Assembly (NCBI GenBank): GCA_945861415.1
Contig: CAMAUV010000042.1
Location: 1 to 37,855 of the forward strand
From: Akkermansia muciniphila
GTDB lineage: Bacteria > Verrucomicrobiota > Verrucomicrobiia > Verrucomicrobiales > V1-33
DNA: 37,855 nt
Direction: 5' to 3'
A program made the position numbers and the translations under genes. This document shows, one piece after another, positions 10,073-19,130 of this stretch; the first letter of the stretch is position 1; each line of letters starts with the position of its first letter. Below the pieces are notes generated by a model. The model was not told where the DNA came from and made no database searches. It saw only the letters and a list, made by a program, of their open reading frames with translations.

Positions 10073-10369
10073 ATGGCAACCAAAATCCAACCACTCGGTC
10101 AACGCGTTCTCGTAAAGCGCACAGAAAGCGAAGATAAGTCCGCTGGCGGACTTTTCATTCCTGACACAGCTAAAGAGAAGCCCCAGGAGGCCAAAGTCGT
10201 GGCCCTCGGCACCGGCGGCAAGGACGACGAAGGCAAAGTCATCGAATTCACCGTTAAGGTGGGCGACCTCGTCCTCATCTCCAAATACGGCGGCACCGAA
10301 GTCAAAATCGACGGCACAGAGCATCTGCTCATCAACGAGTCCGACATTCTCGGCATTCTCAAGAAGTAA
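10073..10369 (+). CDS. groES: Co-chaperonin GroES (Hsp10)
   Basis: GroES forms the heptameric lid of the GroEL folding chamber. The 98-residue product from 10073 has the family length and shows [11 protein letters not shown] at the N-terminus, a mobile loop around [22 protein letters not shown] and the C-terminal E-S-D-I-L-G-I-L-K. An in-frame ATG at 10031 would add 14 lysine/threonine-rich residues. The two possible starts share nearly the same sequence (ATGGCAAC-AAA), as if a short stretch had been duplicated. The downstream start is preferred because it restores the usual length. It lies between dnaK and groEL on the same strand. Confidence 0.95.
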   Translation: MATKIQPLGQRVLVKRTESEDKSAGGLFIPDTAKEKPQEAKVVALGTGGKDDEGKVIEFTVKVGDLVLISKYGGTEVKIDGTEHLLINESDILGILKK

Positions 10370-10387
10370 CCCCGGCATCCCAGCCCA

Positions 10388-12049
<1,662 letters not shown>

Positions 12050-12083
12050 TGTAGCGTGGGCATCCCGCCCGCCCCCTAATACG

Positions 12084-12119
12084 AACCGCCCGGATCAGCA
12101 ATGGTCCGGGCGGTTTTTT
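12084..12119 (+). terminator. Intrinsic terminator of the dnaK-groES-groEL unit
   Basis: AACCGCCCGGA (12084-12094) pairs perfectly with TCCGGGCGGTT (12105-12115) over a 10-base loop, followed by TTTTTT to 12119. It starts 35 bases after the groEL stop. It is also the point where the minus-strand efflux relic ends, because that reading frame runs into the hairpin. Confidence 0.92.
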
Positions 12120-12450
12120 GCTTTAGCCGCGAGACGTGCCGGAGGGACAAACCGTGGGCGAGTGAATTCATATCCAGCACCAATCATCGGGAAAAACTGG
12201 GAACGTGCCAATACAAGACCGGCCCGCGCGTGGAGCAAAAGCGTGGATGCGACGTGGAGATCGAGCTTGTTGACCAGCGTTTCCTCGATGAGGCTGCGCA
12301 GGGCGGTATACTTGAAAATACTGCGCCAATAGAGATCACCGAGACTGCGCGTGGTTTTGCTGCTGCTGAGGCGAGAGACGGAAGGTGTGCCGACTCCTAG
12401 CCGCGTGAAGTTCGGGCCGACCTTGTAACTGGCGAGCAGAACGGAACGTG
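12094..12450 (-). pseudogene. Relic of a NodT/OprM-type efflux outer-membrane lipoprotein (N-terminal part)
   Basis: The minus strand translates without interruption from above 12450 down to a TGA at 12094-12096. The product contains YKVGPNFTRLGVGTP (from 12427 downward), then SLGDLYWRSIFKYTALRSLI, EETLVNKLDLHVA, HARAGLVLARSQFFP and GAGYEFTRPRF. This is the N-terminal order of RND-pump outer-membrane lipoproteins: a lipobox-adjacent V-G-P-x-[FY] motif, the D-x-x-W-W-x-x-F segment, L-x-x-L-I-x-x-A-L-x-x-N-x-D-L-x-x-A, and R-S-x-x-F-P. The lipobox cysteine is replaced by Tyr, there is no plausible ATG, and only about 110 of the usual 450-500 residues remain. No inner-membrane pump or adaptor is adjacent. 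It is most likely a decaying fragment. Confidence 0.6.
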
Positions 12451-12637
12451 GACCTACTGGGTTTTCCCGGCCAAAGGCACCGCCGTCAATCAGCGCACCA
12501 TAAGATCCCCTGACAAACGAAGTCGCTCATCCCGCCCAGCCAGCAGGGACCCCATTCTTAAGTGCGGAAGCCAGCGACAGCTCGCCGCATTCCCCCTTGC
12601 CTGAACTAGCCTGGAGGCGTTTTATGCAAAACAATTC

Positions 12638-13672
12638 ATGCAAACAGTGGTGGCACCGACAGACCATCCGGACCGGCTCAAGGACGCCGTCTCCCAAGCG
12701 GTCGATTTATTGAAACGCGGCGAGTGCGTAGCGCTCCCCACGGAGACAGTGTATGGCCTTGCCGCAGATGCCATGAATCCGGAAGCGGTGGCCAAAATTT
12801 TCGCCGCCAAAGAGCGCCCGGCTTTCGATCCTCTAATTGTTCACCTTTCGCACCGGGACCGGCTGGAGGAGGTGGCGATGGTGCCGGAGGAGATTGCGAA
12901 AGATGTGGCTCGGATCACGGAACATTTCTGGCCCGGGCCGCTCACCCTTGTCCTGCCCAAGTCAGCCGCGGTGCCCGACTTGGTGACGTCCGGCCTGCCC
13001 ACAGTGGCGGTGCGGATGAGTGCGAATCCAATTTTCCGCCGTGTGGTCACTAGCCTTGCTCAGCCGCTGGCGGCTCCGAGCGCCAACCGTTTCGGCCGTA
13101 TCAGTCCCACTTCTGCTGCGGCAGTAGTCAAGGAACTGGACGGGCGCATTCCGCTGATCGTGGACGGCGGAGCGTGTCACGCGGGCATAGAGAGCACCAT
13201 CATCAGCATCACCCCGCGCAAGGAGGGCAAGCCGCTCATTCGCGTGCTGCGGGCGGGACCGGTGACGAAAGAAGACCTGCAGCCGTTTGGTAAAGTGGAG
13301 TTCGCCAACCACCACACCGAAGCCGGTGAAAAGCCGGAGGTTCCCGGTCAAATGCCCAGCCACTACGCCCCGCGCACGCCGCTGCGGCTGCTGGAAAAGC
13401 CAGAGGATTTTCAGCCGGAAGAGGGAAAACGCTATGCTCTGCTCAGCTACCGCGGCGGCGAAGAGGACGGTTATCTTTTCCTGACCGACTGGCTGCAATC
13501 GCTGACGCTCAGTCCCGGCAGCGGCAAGCTTCCCGAGGCTGCGGTGCGCTTCTTCCACTGTCTGCGGGCGCTGGATGAGTGCGGCGCGGATGAAATCGTC
13601 GCTGAGCCCCTGCCGGAGCGAGGGATGGGAGTCGCCCTGATGGAGAAATTGCGGCGCGCGGCGGCGAAATGA
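12638..13672 (+). CDS. L-threonylcarbamoyladenylate synthase (Sua5/YrdC/YciO family)
   Basis: Makes threonylcarbamoyl-AMP from threonine, bicarbonate and ATP, the first step of the t6A modification at position 37 of ANN-decoding tRNAs. The YrdC domain covers about residues 12-205: ALPTETVYGLAADA, KIFAAKERPAFDPLIVH, the WPGPLTLVL motif, the V-A-V-R-M-S segment, and PLAAPSANRFGRISPT. The extra C-terminal Sua5-type domain (about 230-344), linked through the PGQMPSHYAPRTPL motif, gives a length of 344, typical of Sua5 rather than short TsaC. The start has no adjacent Shine-Dalgarno sequence; a GGAGG at 12613-12617 is about 20 bases away and nearer an out-of-frame ATG. murJ follows on the same strand after 155 bases. 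Confidence 0.93.
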   Translation: MQTVVAPTDHPDRLKDAVSQAVDLLKRGECVALPTETVYGLAADAMNPEAVAKIFAAKERPAFDPLIVHLSHRDRLEEVAMVPEEIAKDVARITEHFWPGPLTLVLPKSAAVPDLVTSGLPTVAVRMSANPIFRRVVTSLAQPLAAPSANRFGRISPTSAAAVVKELDGRIPLIVDGGACHAGIESTIISITPRKEGKPLIRVLRAGPVTKEDLQPFGKVEFANHHTEAGEKPEVPGQMPSHYAPRTPLRLLEKPEDFQPEEGKRYALLSYRGGEEDGYLFLTDWLQSLTLSPGSGKLPEAAVRFFHCLRALDECGADEIVAEPLPERGMGVALMEKLRRAAAK

Positions 13673-13675
13673 AGG

Positions 13676-13825
13676 GTGAGGAAATGTCGAAGTCCGAAAC
13701 AATGTCGAAATTTGAATATCGAAGCCCGAAGCGCGGGCATTCCGGTTCGTCTGGATCATCCCGGCACCGCGGACCCGCCTTTTCGTCATTCATTCTGGTT
13801 TTGTCATTCTGATTTCGTCATCTCC
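13676..13825 (+). repeat. Degenerate TCGAA / GTCATTC simple-repeat spacer
   Basis: The spacer between the Sua5 gene and murJ contains iterations of ATGTCGAA, TCGAAGTCCGAA and ATATCGAAG (13684-13735), then TCGTCATTC, TTGTCATTC and TTCGTCAT (13784-13820). The second cluster is roughly the complement of the first, so the spacer could fold back. This low-complexity pattern is typical of intergenic repeats in PVC genomes. No gene is present. Confidence 0.5.
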
Positions 13826-13827
13826 CC

Positions 13828-15495
13828 ATGCCTCTGCACTTCTATAAAGAACCCCCTCCCGCCGGCCTTAAGCCAGCGCAGGAGGAAGAGAAAGGCGCCA
13901 GTGCCAAAGCCACGGGCATCGTGGCTCTCGCCATCATGTGCAGCCGGGTGCTTGGACTCATTCGCGACATGCTCTTCGCGGCACTGTTTCCGCAGGCTCT
14001 CCGGGACTGCTTCATCGTCGCCTTTCGGTTGCCGAATATGCTGCGCGACCTCTTCGCGGAAGGAGCGCTTAGCACGGCCTTCGTCACGGTTTTCGCGCAA
14101 AAGTTGAAATTGGAGGGCGAGAAGTCCGCGTGGGAACTGGCACACCGCGTGTTGAGCCTTGCGACAGTCTTCATGAGCGGCATGTCGATACTGGGCATCC
14201 TCGTGGCCCCTCTTCTCATCCCCATCATCGTCCACGGCTGGAAGGAGAACTTCGCGTGGAAAGTGGAGTTCACGGTGACGCTGACGCAGATCATGTATCC
14301 CTTCATCCTGATGGTTTCGCTGGCAGCGCTGCTCATGGGAATTTTGAACTCGCGGAAGATTTACGGTGTACCCGCCATGGCTAGCAGCTTCTTTAATATC
14401 GGGAGTATCATCGGCGGATGGTCGCTCGGCTGCCTGCTGGAGGGACAGTTCGGATTGACGGAAATGGGCTGGAAGGGCATGATCGGCTTCTCTATCGGCA
14501 CCCTCATTGGAGGACTGGCGCAACTGGGCGTGCAAATTCCCTCGCTTTTTCGCACCGGCTGCGGCTTCAAGTTCACATGGGACTGGAAGCATCCGGACGT
14601 GACCCGCATACTGAAACTTATGTGGCCTTCCATCATCGCCGGGAGCGCAATCCAGGTGAGTGTTTTTTTAAATACCTACTTCGCCGGTCAGCTGGATGAG
14701 AAGAATGGTCCGCAGTCATGGCTGATGTATTCGTTTCGCCTGATGCAGCTTCCGCTGGGCGTGTTTGGCGTGGCCGTGGCCACCGTCACCCTACCCATAC
14801 TCGCCCGGGTCACCACGGATGGCATCACCTCCGAATTCCGCGAAGCCTTGGGGCGCGGCAACCGACTGGTAGCCTTCCTGACGCTGCCAAGTGCCATCGG
14901 GCTCTTCATCCTCGCCCATCCCATCATCGCCGTGCTCTACGAACGCGGCCAGTTCGATGGATTGGAAACGGCGCAGACCGCCGGCGCGCTGCGGTGGTAT
15001 GCGCTGGGGCTGATCTTCTACGCCCAAATCAAGGTCATCCAGCCCGCCTTCACCGCCATTAATCAGCGGATGCTCCCCATGTATGTATCACTCGCGGCCA
15101 TGCTGCTCAATGTATTGCTGAACTCCCTCTTCGTATTCGTGCTGAAGAAGGATCACACATGGCTGGCCCTCACGACAGCGATCATGGCGCTCCTCAACTG
15201 GGGCGCGCTCTACGTCCTCCTCGCACGCAAGTCCGGTGGCATGGAAACCAGCGCGCTCCTGGATACGATCAAGCGCCTCCTGCCCGCCCTCGCGGCTTTA
15301 GGAGCAGTATGCTTCACGGCATGGCACTTCGTGATAGAACCCCGCTGGGCGGGCTCCGGATTCCTCTCCCGCTGCACCATGCTCGGTTTTGCCATCACCG
15401 CCGCCGGCAGCACCTACATGATGCTCGCACACCTGCTCCGGGTGGACGAGGCAGGGCTTTTCCTGAGGATTGTGCAGCGAAAGATCAAACGCTAA
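13828..15495 (+). CDS. murJ: Lipid II flippase MurJ (MviN)
   Basis: Inner-membrane MOP-superfamily flippase that moves lipid II to the periplasmic face for peptidoglycan assembly. The 555-residue product begins with a cytosolic tail, then the diagnostic segment SRVLGLIRDMLFAALF, RLPNMLRDLFAEGALSTAFVTVF, and an array of hydrophobic helices compatible with 14 membrane spans. Conserved arginines of the central cavity lie within the RDMLFA and R-L-P-N-x-L-R-D-L-F motifs. Length is slightly above E. coli MurJ (511), owing to the N-terminal extension. Upstream is the Sua5 gene and downstream korA after 153 bases. murA, which acts at the first committed step of the same pathway, lies 5 kb away on the other strand. 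Confidence 0.95.
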   Translation: MPLHFYKEPPPAGLKPAQEEEKGASAKATGIVALAIMCSRVLGLIRDMLFAALFPQALRDCFIVAFRLPNMLRDLFAEGALSTAFVTVFAQKLKLEGEKSAWELAHRVLSLATVFMSGMSILGILVAPLLIPIIVHGWKENFAWKVEFTVTLTQIMYPFILMVSLAALLMGILNSRKIYGVPAMASSFFNIGSIIGGWSLGCLLEGQFGLTEMGWKGMIGFSIGTLIGGLAQLGVQIPSLFRTGCGFKFTWDWKHPDVTRILKLMWPSIIAGSAIQVSVFLNTYFAGQLDEKNGPQSWLMYSFRLMQLPLGVFGVAVATVTLPILARVTTDGITSEFREALGRGNRLVAFLTLPSAIGLFILAHPIIAVLYERGQFDGLETAQTAGALRWYALGLIFYAQIKVIQPAFTAINQRMLPMYVSLAAMLLNVLLNSLFVFVLKKDHTWLALTTAIMALLNWGALYVLLARKSGGMETSALLDTIKRLLPALAALGAVCFTAWHFVIEPRWAGSGFLSRCTMLGFAITAAGSTYMMLAHLLRVDEAGLFLRIVQRKIKR

Positions 15496-15648
15496 CCTTT
15501 CCTCCGCTTGCGAAACGCAAAATCACCCGCGAGCAAGAACAGTTTTCCCGCCTTGCGCACCCGGACGAACGGCACACGTTTTCTCCGCTTTTCCCCTTCG
15601 CTCCCCCCTCAGCTTACACTTCACTCTAAACTCCACCAGACCGCCTCC

Positions 15649-17469
15649 ATGAGCAGCACTACGCTCGACCAACCCGCCCCCAACGCCGGTTCCTCCGGCG
15701 ACCACCACGCCCACGAAATCAGCAATGTGGTCATCCGCTTCGCCGGAAATTCGCAAGATGGCATCCAGTCGATCGGCGGATTCCTCGCACGCCTCGCGGG
15801 ACGCACTAAACAGGACGTCATGACCTACATGACCATCCCGTCCACGATCAGCGGCGGCCCTTCCATTTTCCAAGTGCACATTGGCAGCGGTGAAGTGCTC
15901 AGCGCGGGTGATGACGCCGACTGGCTGGTGGCGTTCTATCAGCACAGCTACGACGATCACCTCAAGGCACTCCGCAAAGGCGGCTGGGTGCTCTATGATT
16001 CCGACCACGTGACCCCGAATCCCGAGGACAAGGACCACCGGTATCTCGCCGTTCCTTTCACCAACGCCACGGTGGAAGCCCTCGGCGGCACCGCCCGCGA
16101 CAAGGGCAAGAACCTCTTTGTGCTCGGCCTCGTCAGTCAGATATTCAAACTAAACAAAGAAAAGCTCGTTGCCATTGTCGAGCGCCAGTTCGCGGGCAAG
16201 AAAGACGAAAGCATTCTGCGGAATGCCATGCTCGCCTTCGATACCGGATATGCCTACCAGGTGGGCGATGTGCTGGATGAGTCCTTCGAATTCAAACCAG
16301 GTCACCGCGACGAGGAAAACCGTCTCACCACAGATGGTAACCAGATGATGGTCTGTGGTCTGCTCGCTGCAGGCGTGCGCTACGGTGCCGGCTATCCCAT
16401 CACTCCCTGGTCTCCGATCATGGAAAGCCTGCGCAGCGAACTGCCGCGCTACGGCGGGATTTTTGTGCAGACGGAGGATGAACTCGCCGCGATCAGCGCG
16501 GCCCTCGGTTTCTCCTACTCCGGCCACATCGCCATCACCGGCTCCTCCGGCCCTGGTCTCTCCCTGAAAATGGAGGCGCTCAGCTACGCTACGATGGCCG
16601 AGATTCCAGTCATCGTCATCAACGTCCAGCGCGGCGGCCCCAGCACAGGCTTGCCCACTAGCATGGAGCAGAGTGATCTGCTGCAGGCCATCTACGGCAG
16701 CCACGGGGACAGCCCGCGTGTCGTTCTCGCACCCTACAGCGTGGAAGACTGTTTCTACATCGCCATCGAAGCCTACCGCATCGCGAAGAAATACTCCACT
16801 CCTGTTATCATCCTTAGCGACCAAGCCCTCTCGAGTCGCATTGAGGCCTTCCCCGAGCCCAACCTTGATGAATGGATGACCGAGCCAAACCTCGACCTCA
16901 CTCCCCGCGACGAGGCATGGAAGCCCTACCCGCTCGACACCGATGTGAACCACGCCCCGCCCGGCACAAAGATGCTCGGCGGCAAGTATCCCGTGATCTC
17001 CGGCCTTGAGCACGACGAATGGGGCCATCCGACCAGCAGTCCCAAACTGCACACCCAGATGACAAACCGCCGTCGCGAGAAGCTCAAACGCATGGCGGCG
17101 GAACTTGATGTGCCGGAAATCCATGGCGACCAGTCCGGCGAAGTTCTTCTTATCGGATGGGGCAGCAGCTACGGCCCAATCAAGGAAGCCGGCGACCGCC
17201 TCCGCGGCCAAGGCCGCAAGGTCGGCAGTATGGTCATGCGTCACCTCCACCCTATGGCCAACTCCCTTGAGAAAATATTTGCCGGCTACGAGCACGTGAT
17301 CGTGGCGGAGGTGAACGATCAGGGTCTCTACGGCCACGGCCAGCTCACTACCCTGCTGCGCGCCCGCTACTGCGACCCCCGCATCCAGTCTATCACCAAG
17401 ACGGACGGTCTCAGCTTCCAAGTGCGCGAAATCATCGCCGGGGTTGAAAAAGTCACCGGCGCAAAATAA
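15649..17469 (+). CDS. korA: 2-oxoacid:ferredoxin oxidoreductase, alpha (gamma-alpha fused) subunit, KorA-type
   Basis: Subunit of a KorAB-type enzyme that oxidatively decarboxylates 2-oxoglutarate (or a related 2-oxoacid) to the acyl-CoA, reducing ferredoxin. The 606-residue product has an N-terminal gamma-type domain (about 27-200; IRFAGNSQDGIQSIGGFLA) fused to the alpha domain with GYPITPWSPIMESL (near 248), EDELAAISAALGFSYSG, TGSSGPGLSLKMEALSYA and NVQRGGPSTGLPT. The frame is open from 15508, but the sequence before MSSTTLDQ is low-complexity and nonconserved, so 15649 is chosen. The TPP-binding and Fe-S beta subunit (korB) usually follows directly; here none does. The substrate is inferred from family resemblance only. 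Confidence 0.9.
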   Translation: MSSTTLDQPAPNAGSSGDHHAHEISNVVIRFAGNSQDGIQSIGGFLARLAGRTKQDVMTYMTIPSTISGGPSIFQVHIGSGEVLSAGDDADWLVAFYQHSYDDHLKALRKGGWVLYDSDHVTPNPEDKDHRYLAVPFTNATVEALGGTARDKGKNLFVLGLVSQIFKLNKEKLVAIVERQFAGKKDESILRNAMLAFDTGYAYQVGDVLDESFEFKPGHRDEENRLTTDGNQMMVCGLLAAGVRYGAGYPITPWSPIMESLRSELPRYGGIFVQTEDELAAISAALGFSYSGHIAITGSSGPGLSLKMEALSYATMAEIPVIVINVQRGGPSTGLPTSMEQSDLLQAIYGSHGDSPRVVLAPYSVEDCFYIAIEAYRIAKKYSTPVIILSDQALSSRIEAFPEPNLDEWMTEPNLDLTPRDEAWKPYPLDTDVNHAPPGTKMLGGKYPVISGLEHDEWGHPTSSPKLHTQMTNRRREKLKRMAAELDVPEIHGDQSGEVLLIGWGSSYGPIKEAGDRLRGQGRKVGSMVMRHLHPMANSLEKIFAGYEHVIVAEVNDQGLYGHGQLTTLLRARYCDPRIQSITKTDGLSFQVREIIAGVEKVTGAK

Positions 17470-17481
17470 GCTCCGCGTGCC

Positions 17482-17541
17482 ATGACCACGCTCACTTCCC
17501 GGTTTTTCGGAAATCACCATTTAAGAGGCCGCGCTGTCTAA
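17482..17541 (+). other. Short ORF where korB would be expected (possible relic)
   Basis: Thirteen bases after korA an ATG opens a 19-codon frame (MTTLTSRFFGNHH...) ending in TAA. KorB proteins often start with a short M-T-x-L-T-x-x-x-F segment, so this could be the stub of a deleted korB, but the match is too short to prove it. No C-P-G-C-G-D TPP/Fe-S motif of KorB is found anywhere in the window. Confidence 0.2.
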
Positions 17542-17579
17542 TTGATTAACCTGCAACGGGTGGGAATCCTCTGCGCATC

Positions 17580-17864
17580 ATGTCCGCAGTCTCTCAACGC
17601 GATATTCTGCTATCCTTTTTGCGCGAACTGAGGTCCGGCAGAAAACGTGACGGACGCGCAGTCATCGCCGAGGCCCGCGGCGGTGTGGTCGTTGCGCTGA
17701 GGAAGCAGTCCGAAAAATCCGCTGATATTGCCATCCCGCCTGGCAGTGGTGATCTCATTTCGGCTGCGGCGTATGGAGCGCAGGGATTCGCCTTCCTTAC
17801 CAGCACGGGGAAGGTATTGCTGTGTACTGAGACACGACGCAGCGGAAGATTCCCACTAGTATAG
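17580..17864 (+). CDS. Hypothetical protein
   Basis: A 94-residue open frame on the plus strand between korA and the convergent hscB. I do not recognise its family. The N-terminal third is basic and helical (LLSFLRELRSGRKRDGRAV), the middle is a beta-like run (VVVALRKQ), and the C-terminal part is small and hydrophobic (AAAYGAQGFAFLTSTGKVLLC). No signal peptide, membrane segment or known motif is seen. It ends 47 bases before the hscB stop. It may be a real small gene or a chance frame in GC-rich DNA. Confidence 0.4.
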   Translation: MSAVSQRDILLSFLRELRSGRKRDGRAVIAEARGGVVVALRKQSEKSADIAIPPGSGDLISAAAYGAQGFAFLTSTGKVLLCTETRRSGRFPLV

Positions 17865-17881
17865 GCCTCATTGACATTGAC

Positions 17882-17896
17882 CGCCGGAGACCGGCG
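17882..17896. terminator. Small hairpin between convergent genes
   Basis: CGCCGG and CCGGCG flank a 3-base loop between the stop of the 94-residue ORF (plus) and the stop of hscB (minus). It has no T run on either side, so it is only a weak candidate for a shared transcription end. Confidence 0.3.
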
Positions 17897-17911
17897 CTAA
17901 ATGAAACCCAT

Positions 17912-18508
17912 TCAGCCCGCGTCGAAGAAACCGGCGAAGGCGTTGCGGAGCTGCTGGTGCCATTTTTCCAGAAACCCTGCGCGCGCAGCAGCAGACTGGA
18001 GTGCGACCGAAGCATCACCGCAGCTGGCGAGGGTGGAGTCAATTCCCTCCATGGCGGCGCGCAGGAAATCGCGGGCGGATTCGATACGAGTAAGGGCGGA
18101 TTCGATGGCTTCCTGCGCCTGCATTTCCTCTGCCGCGAGCATGGCGCGGGCGAGGGCGCTGCCTGCCTGCTGTTTACGCGACAGCACGGACTGCGCCTGC
18201 TGCACAGCGGCTCCCGTGAGCGAGAATAGATCCATCATTTCATCATCCATCACAGCCCCGGTGCGGGCAGCAGCGGTGGCGGGATAGAGGAGTTCCAGCA
18301 GGTGACGAAGACGCCGACACGGTGAGGAGAGCATGGCCTGCGCCTCATTGAGTGAGGTGAATCCAGCAGCGCGATCCGCTTTTTCCGATGCTTCTGCGTG
18401 GTCCGGATGCTGCGCGGCGCCAACTTTTTGAAAGGCCGAACGCACTTCCTCTGCGTCCATCGCCGCACGGCGGCAAAGTCCCAGCAGGGCGAAGGCATCC
18501 GTGCTCAT
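17912..18508 (-). CDS. hscB: HscB-like J-domain co-chaperone
   Basis: HscB delivers the IscU scaffold to its Hsp70 partner and stimulates its ATPase for Fe-S cluster transfer. The 198-residue product has a J-domain at the N-terminus (FALLGLCRRAAMDAEEVRSA, then the HPD triad at residues 34-36), a helical linker (LNEAQAMLSSPCRRLRHLLEL) and a C-terminal three-helix HSCB_C-like region rich in Ala/Glu/Gln. The ATG at 18508 overlaps the iscA stop as TGATG, implying translational coupling; a GTG one codon upstream is possible. The specialised Hsp70 HscA is not present locally, so the partner may be the DnaK encoded at 8067-10004. Confidence 0.8.
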   Translation of the reverse strand: MSTDAFALLGLCRRAAMDAEEVRSAFQKVGAAQHPDHAEASEKADRAAGFTSLNEAQAMLSSPCRRLRHLLELLYPATAAARTGAVMDDEMMDLFSLTGAAVQQAQSVLSRKQQAGSALARAMLAAEEMQAQEAIESALTRIESARDFLRAAMEGIDSTLASCGDASVALQSAAARAGFLEKWHQQLRNAFAGFFDAG

Positions 18509-18897
18509 CACGCGGCAAAACTTTCACCGCACGAGCAAGTAACGATAGCGTTAGGATTCTTCACCTTGAATCCGCCGCTCTGGAGGTCGTCGCTGTAGTC
18601 AAGTTCCGACCCGGTAACGAAGAGCGCGCTCTTTGGGTCGATAACGACGCGTACGCCACTGCTCTCCACCATGATGTCGCGGTCGCGGGGGCCATCCACG
18701 AGGTCCATCTTATACTGGAGTCCAGAGCACCCGCCGCCCACGACCGCCACCCGCAGCGCCCCGTGCTCCGCACGGCCCTGTTTTTGCAGGAGCGAGAGGA
18801 GCTTAGAGGAAGCGTCCGGCATCAGTTTGATGAGGCGTTCGCTGCCGGATTTATAGGTAACGGCAGGGCGCGCCGGGCTGGTGGGGGATTCGGTCAT
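18508..18897 (-). CDS. A-type iron-sulfur cluster carrier (IscA/ErpA family)
   Basis: HesB/IscA-type protein that holds Fe-S clusters between scaffold and apo-target. In the 129-residue product the three ligand cysteines are Cys57 (VVGGGCSGLQY), Cys121 and Cys123 (CSCGESFAA), exactly the family pattern C-x(60+)-C-x-C. The frame is open to 19029, but the start at 18897 gives the normal family length apart from a 15-residue Thr/Pro/Ala N-terminal tail; the upstream codons have no conserved features. It forms a two-gene unit with hscB through a one-base TGATG overlap. Whether it is IscA or ErpA cannot be decided without phylogeny. Confidence 0.92.
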   Translation of the reverse strand: MTESPTSPARPAVTYKSGSERLIKLMPDASSKLLSLLQKQGRAEHGALRVAVVGGGCSGLQYKMDLVDGPRDRDIMVESSGVRVVIDPKSALFVTGSELDYSDDLQSGGFKVKNPNAIVTCSCGESFAA

Positions 18898-19130
18898 TAG
18901 ATCAATGGGCGACGGAAAAATCTTTCGGCGCACCTGCGAACACTGTGGATGCATCTGCCGCCGCGTCAACCCGTGCGCAGGCGGCACATTTTTCACACGC
19001 AGGCAGAAAAGATTCCTTGCCGGAAGCACCGTCTTGATTTAATCAACAAACTGATATGCGTGGCTAACTCCGGCGCCTCCAAATACCATTTCTCACAACA
19101 CTCATTAATAGTCACCGCTCCTTAACAAAT

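Noticed and set aside
12624..12713. 29-codon ORF starting at an ATG just after GGAGG and overlapping the Sua5 start
   Set aside because: Better SD spacing than the real gene, but the product is basic and unconserved-looking; the Sua5 frame is clearly the coding one.
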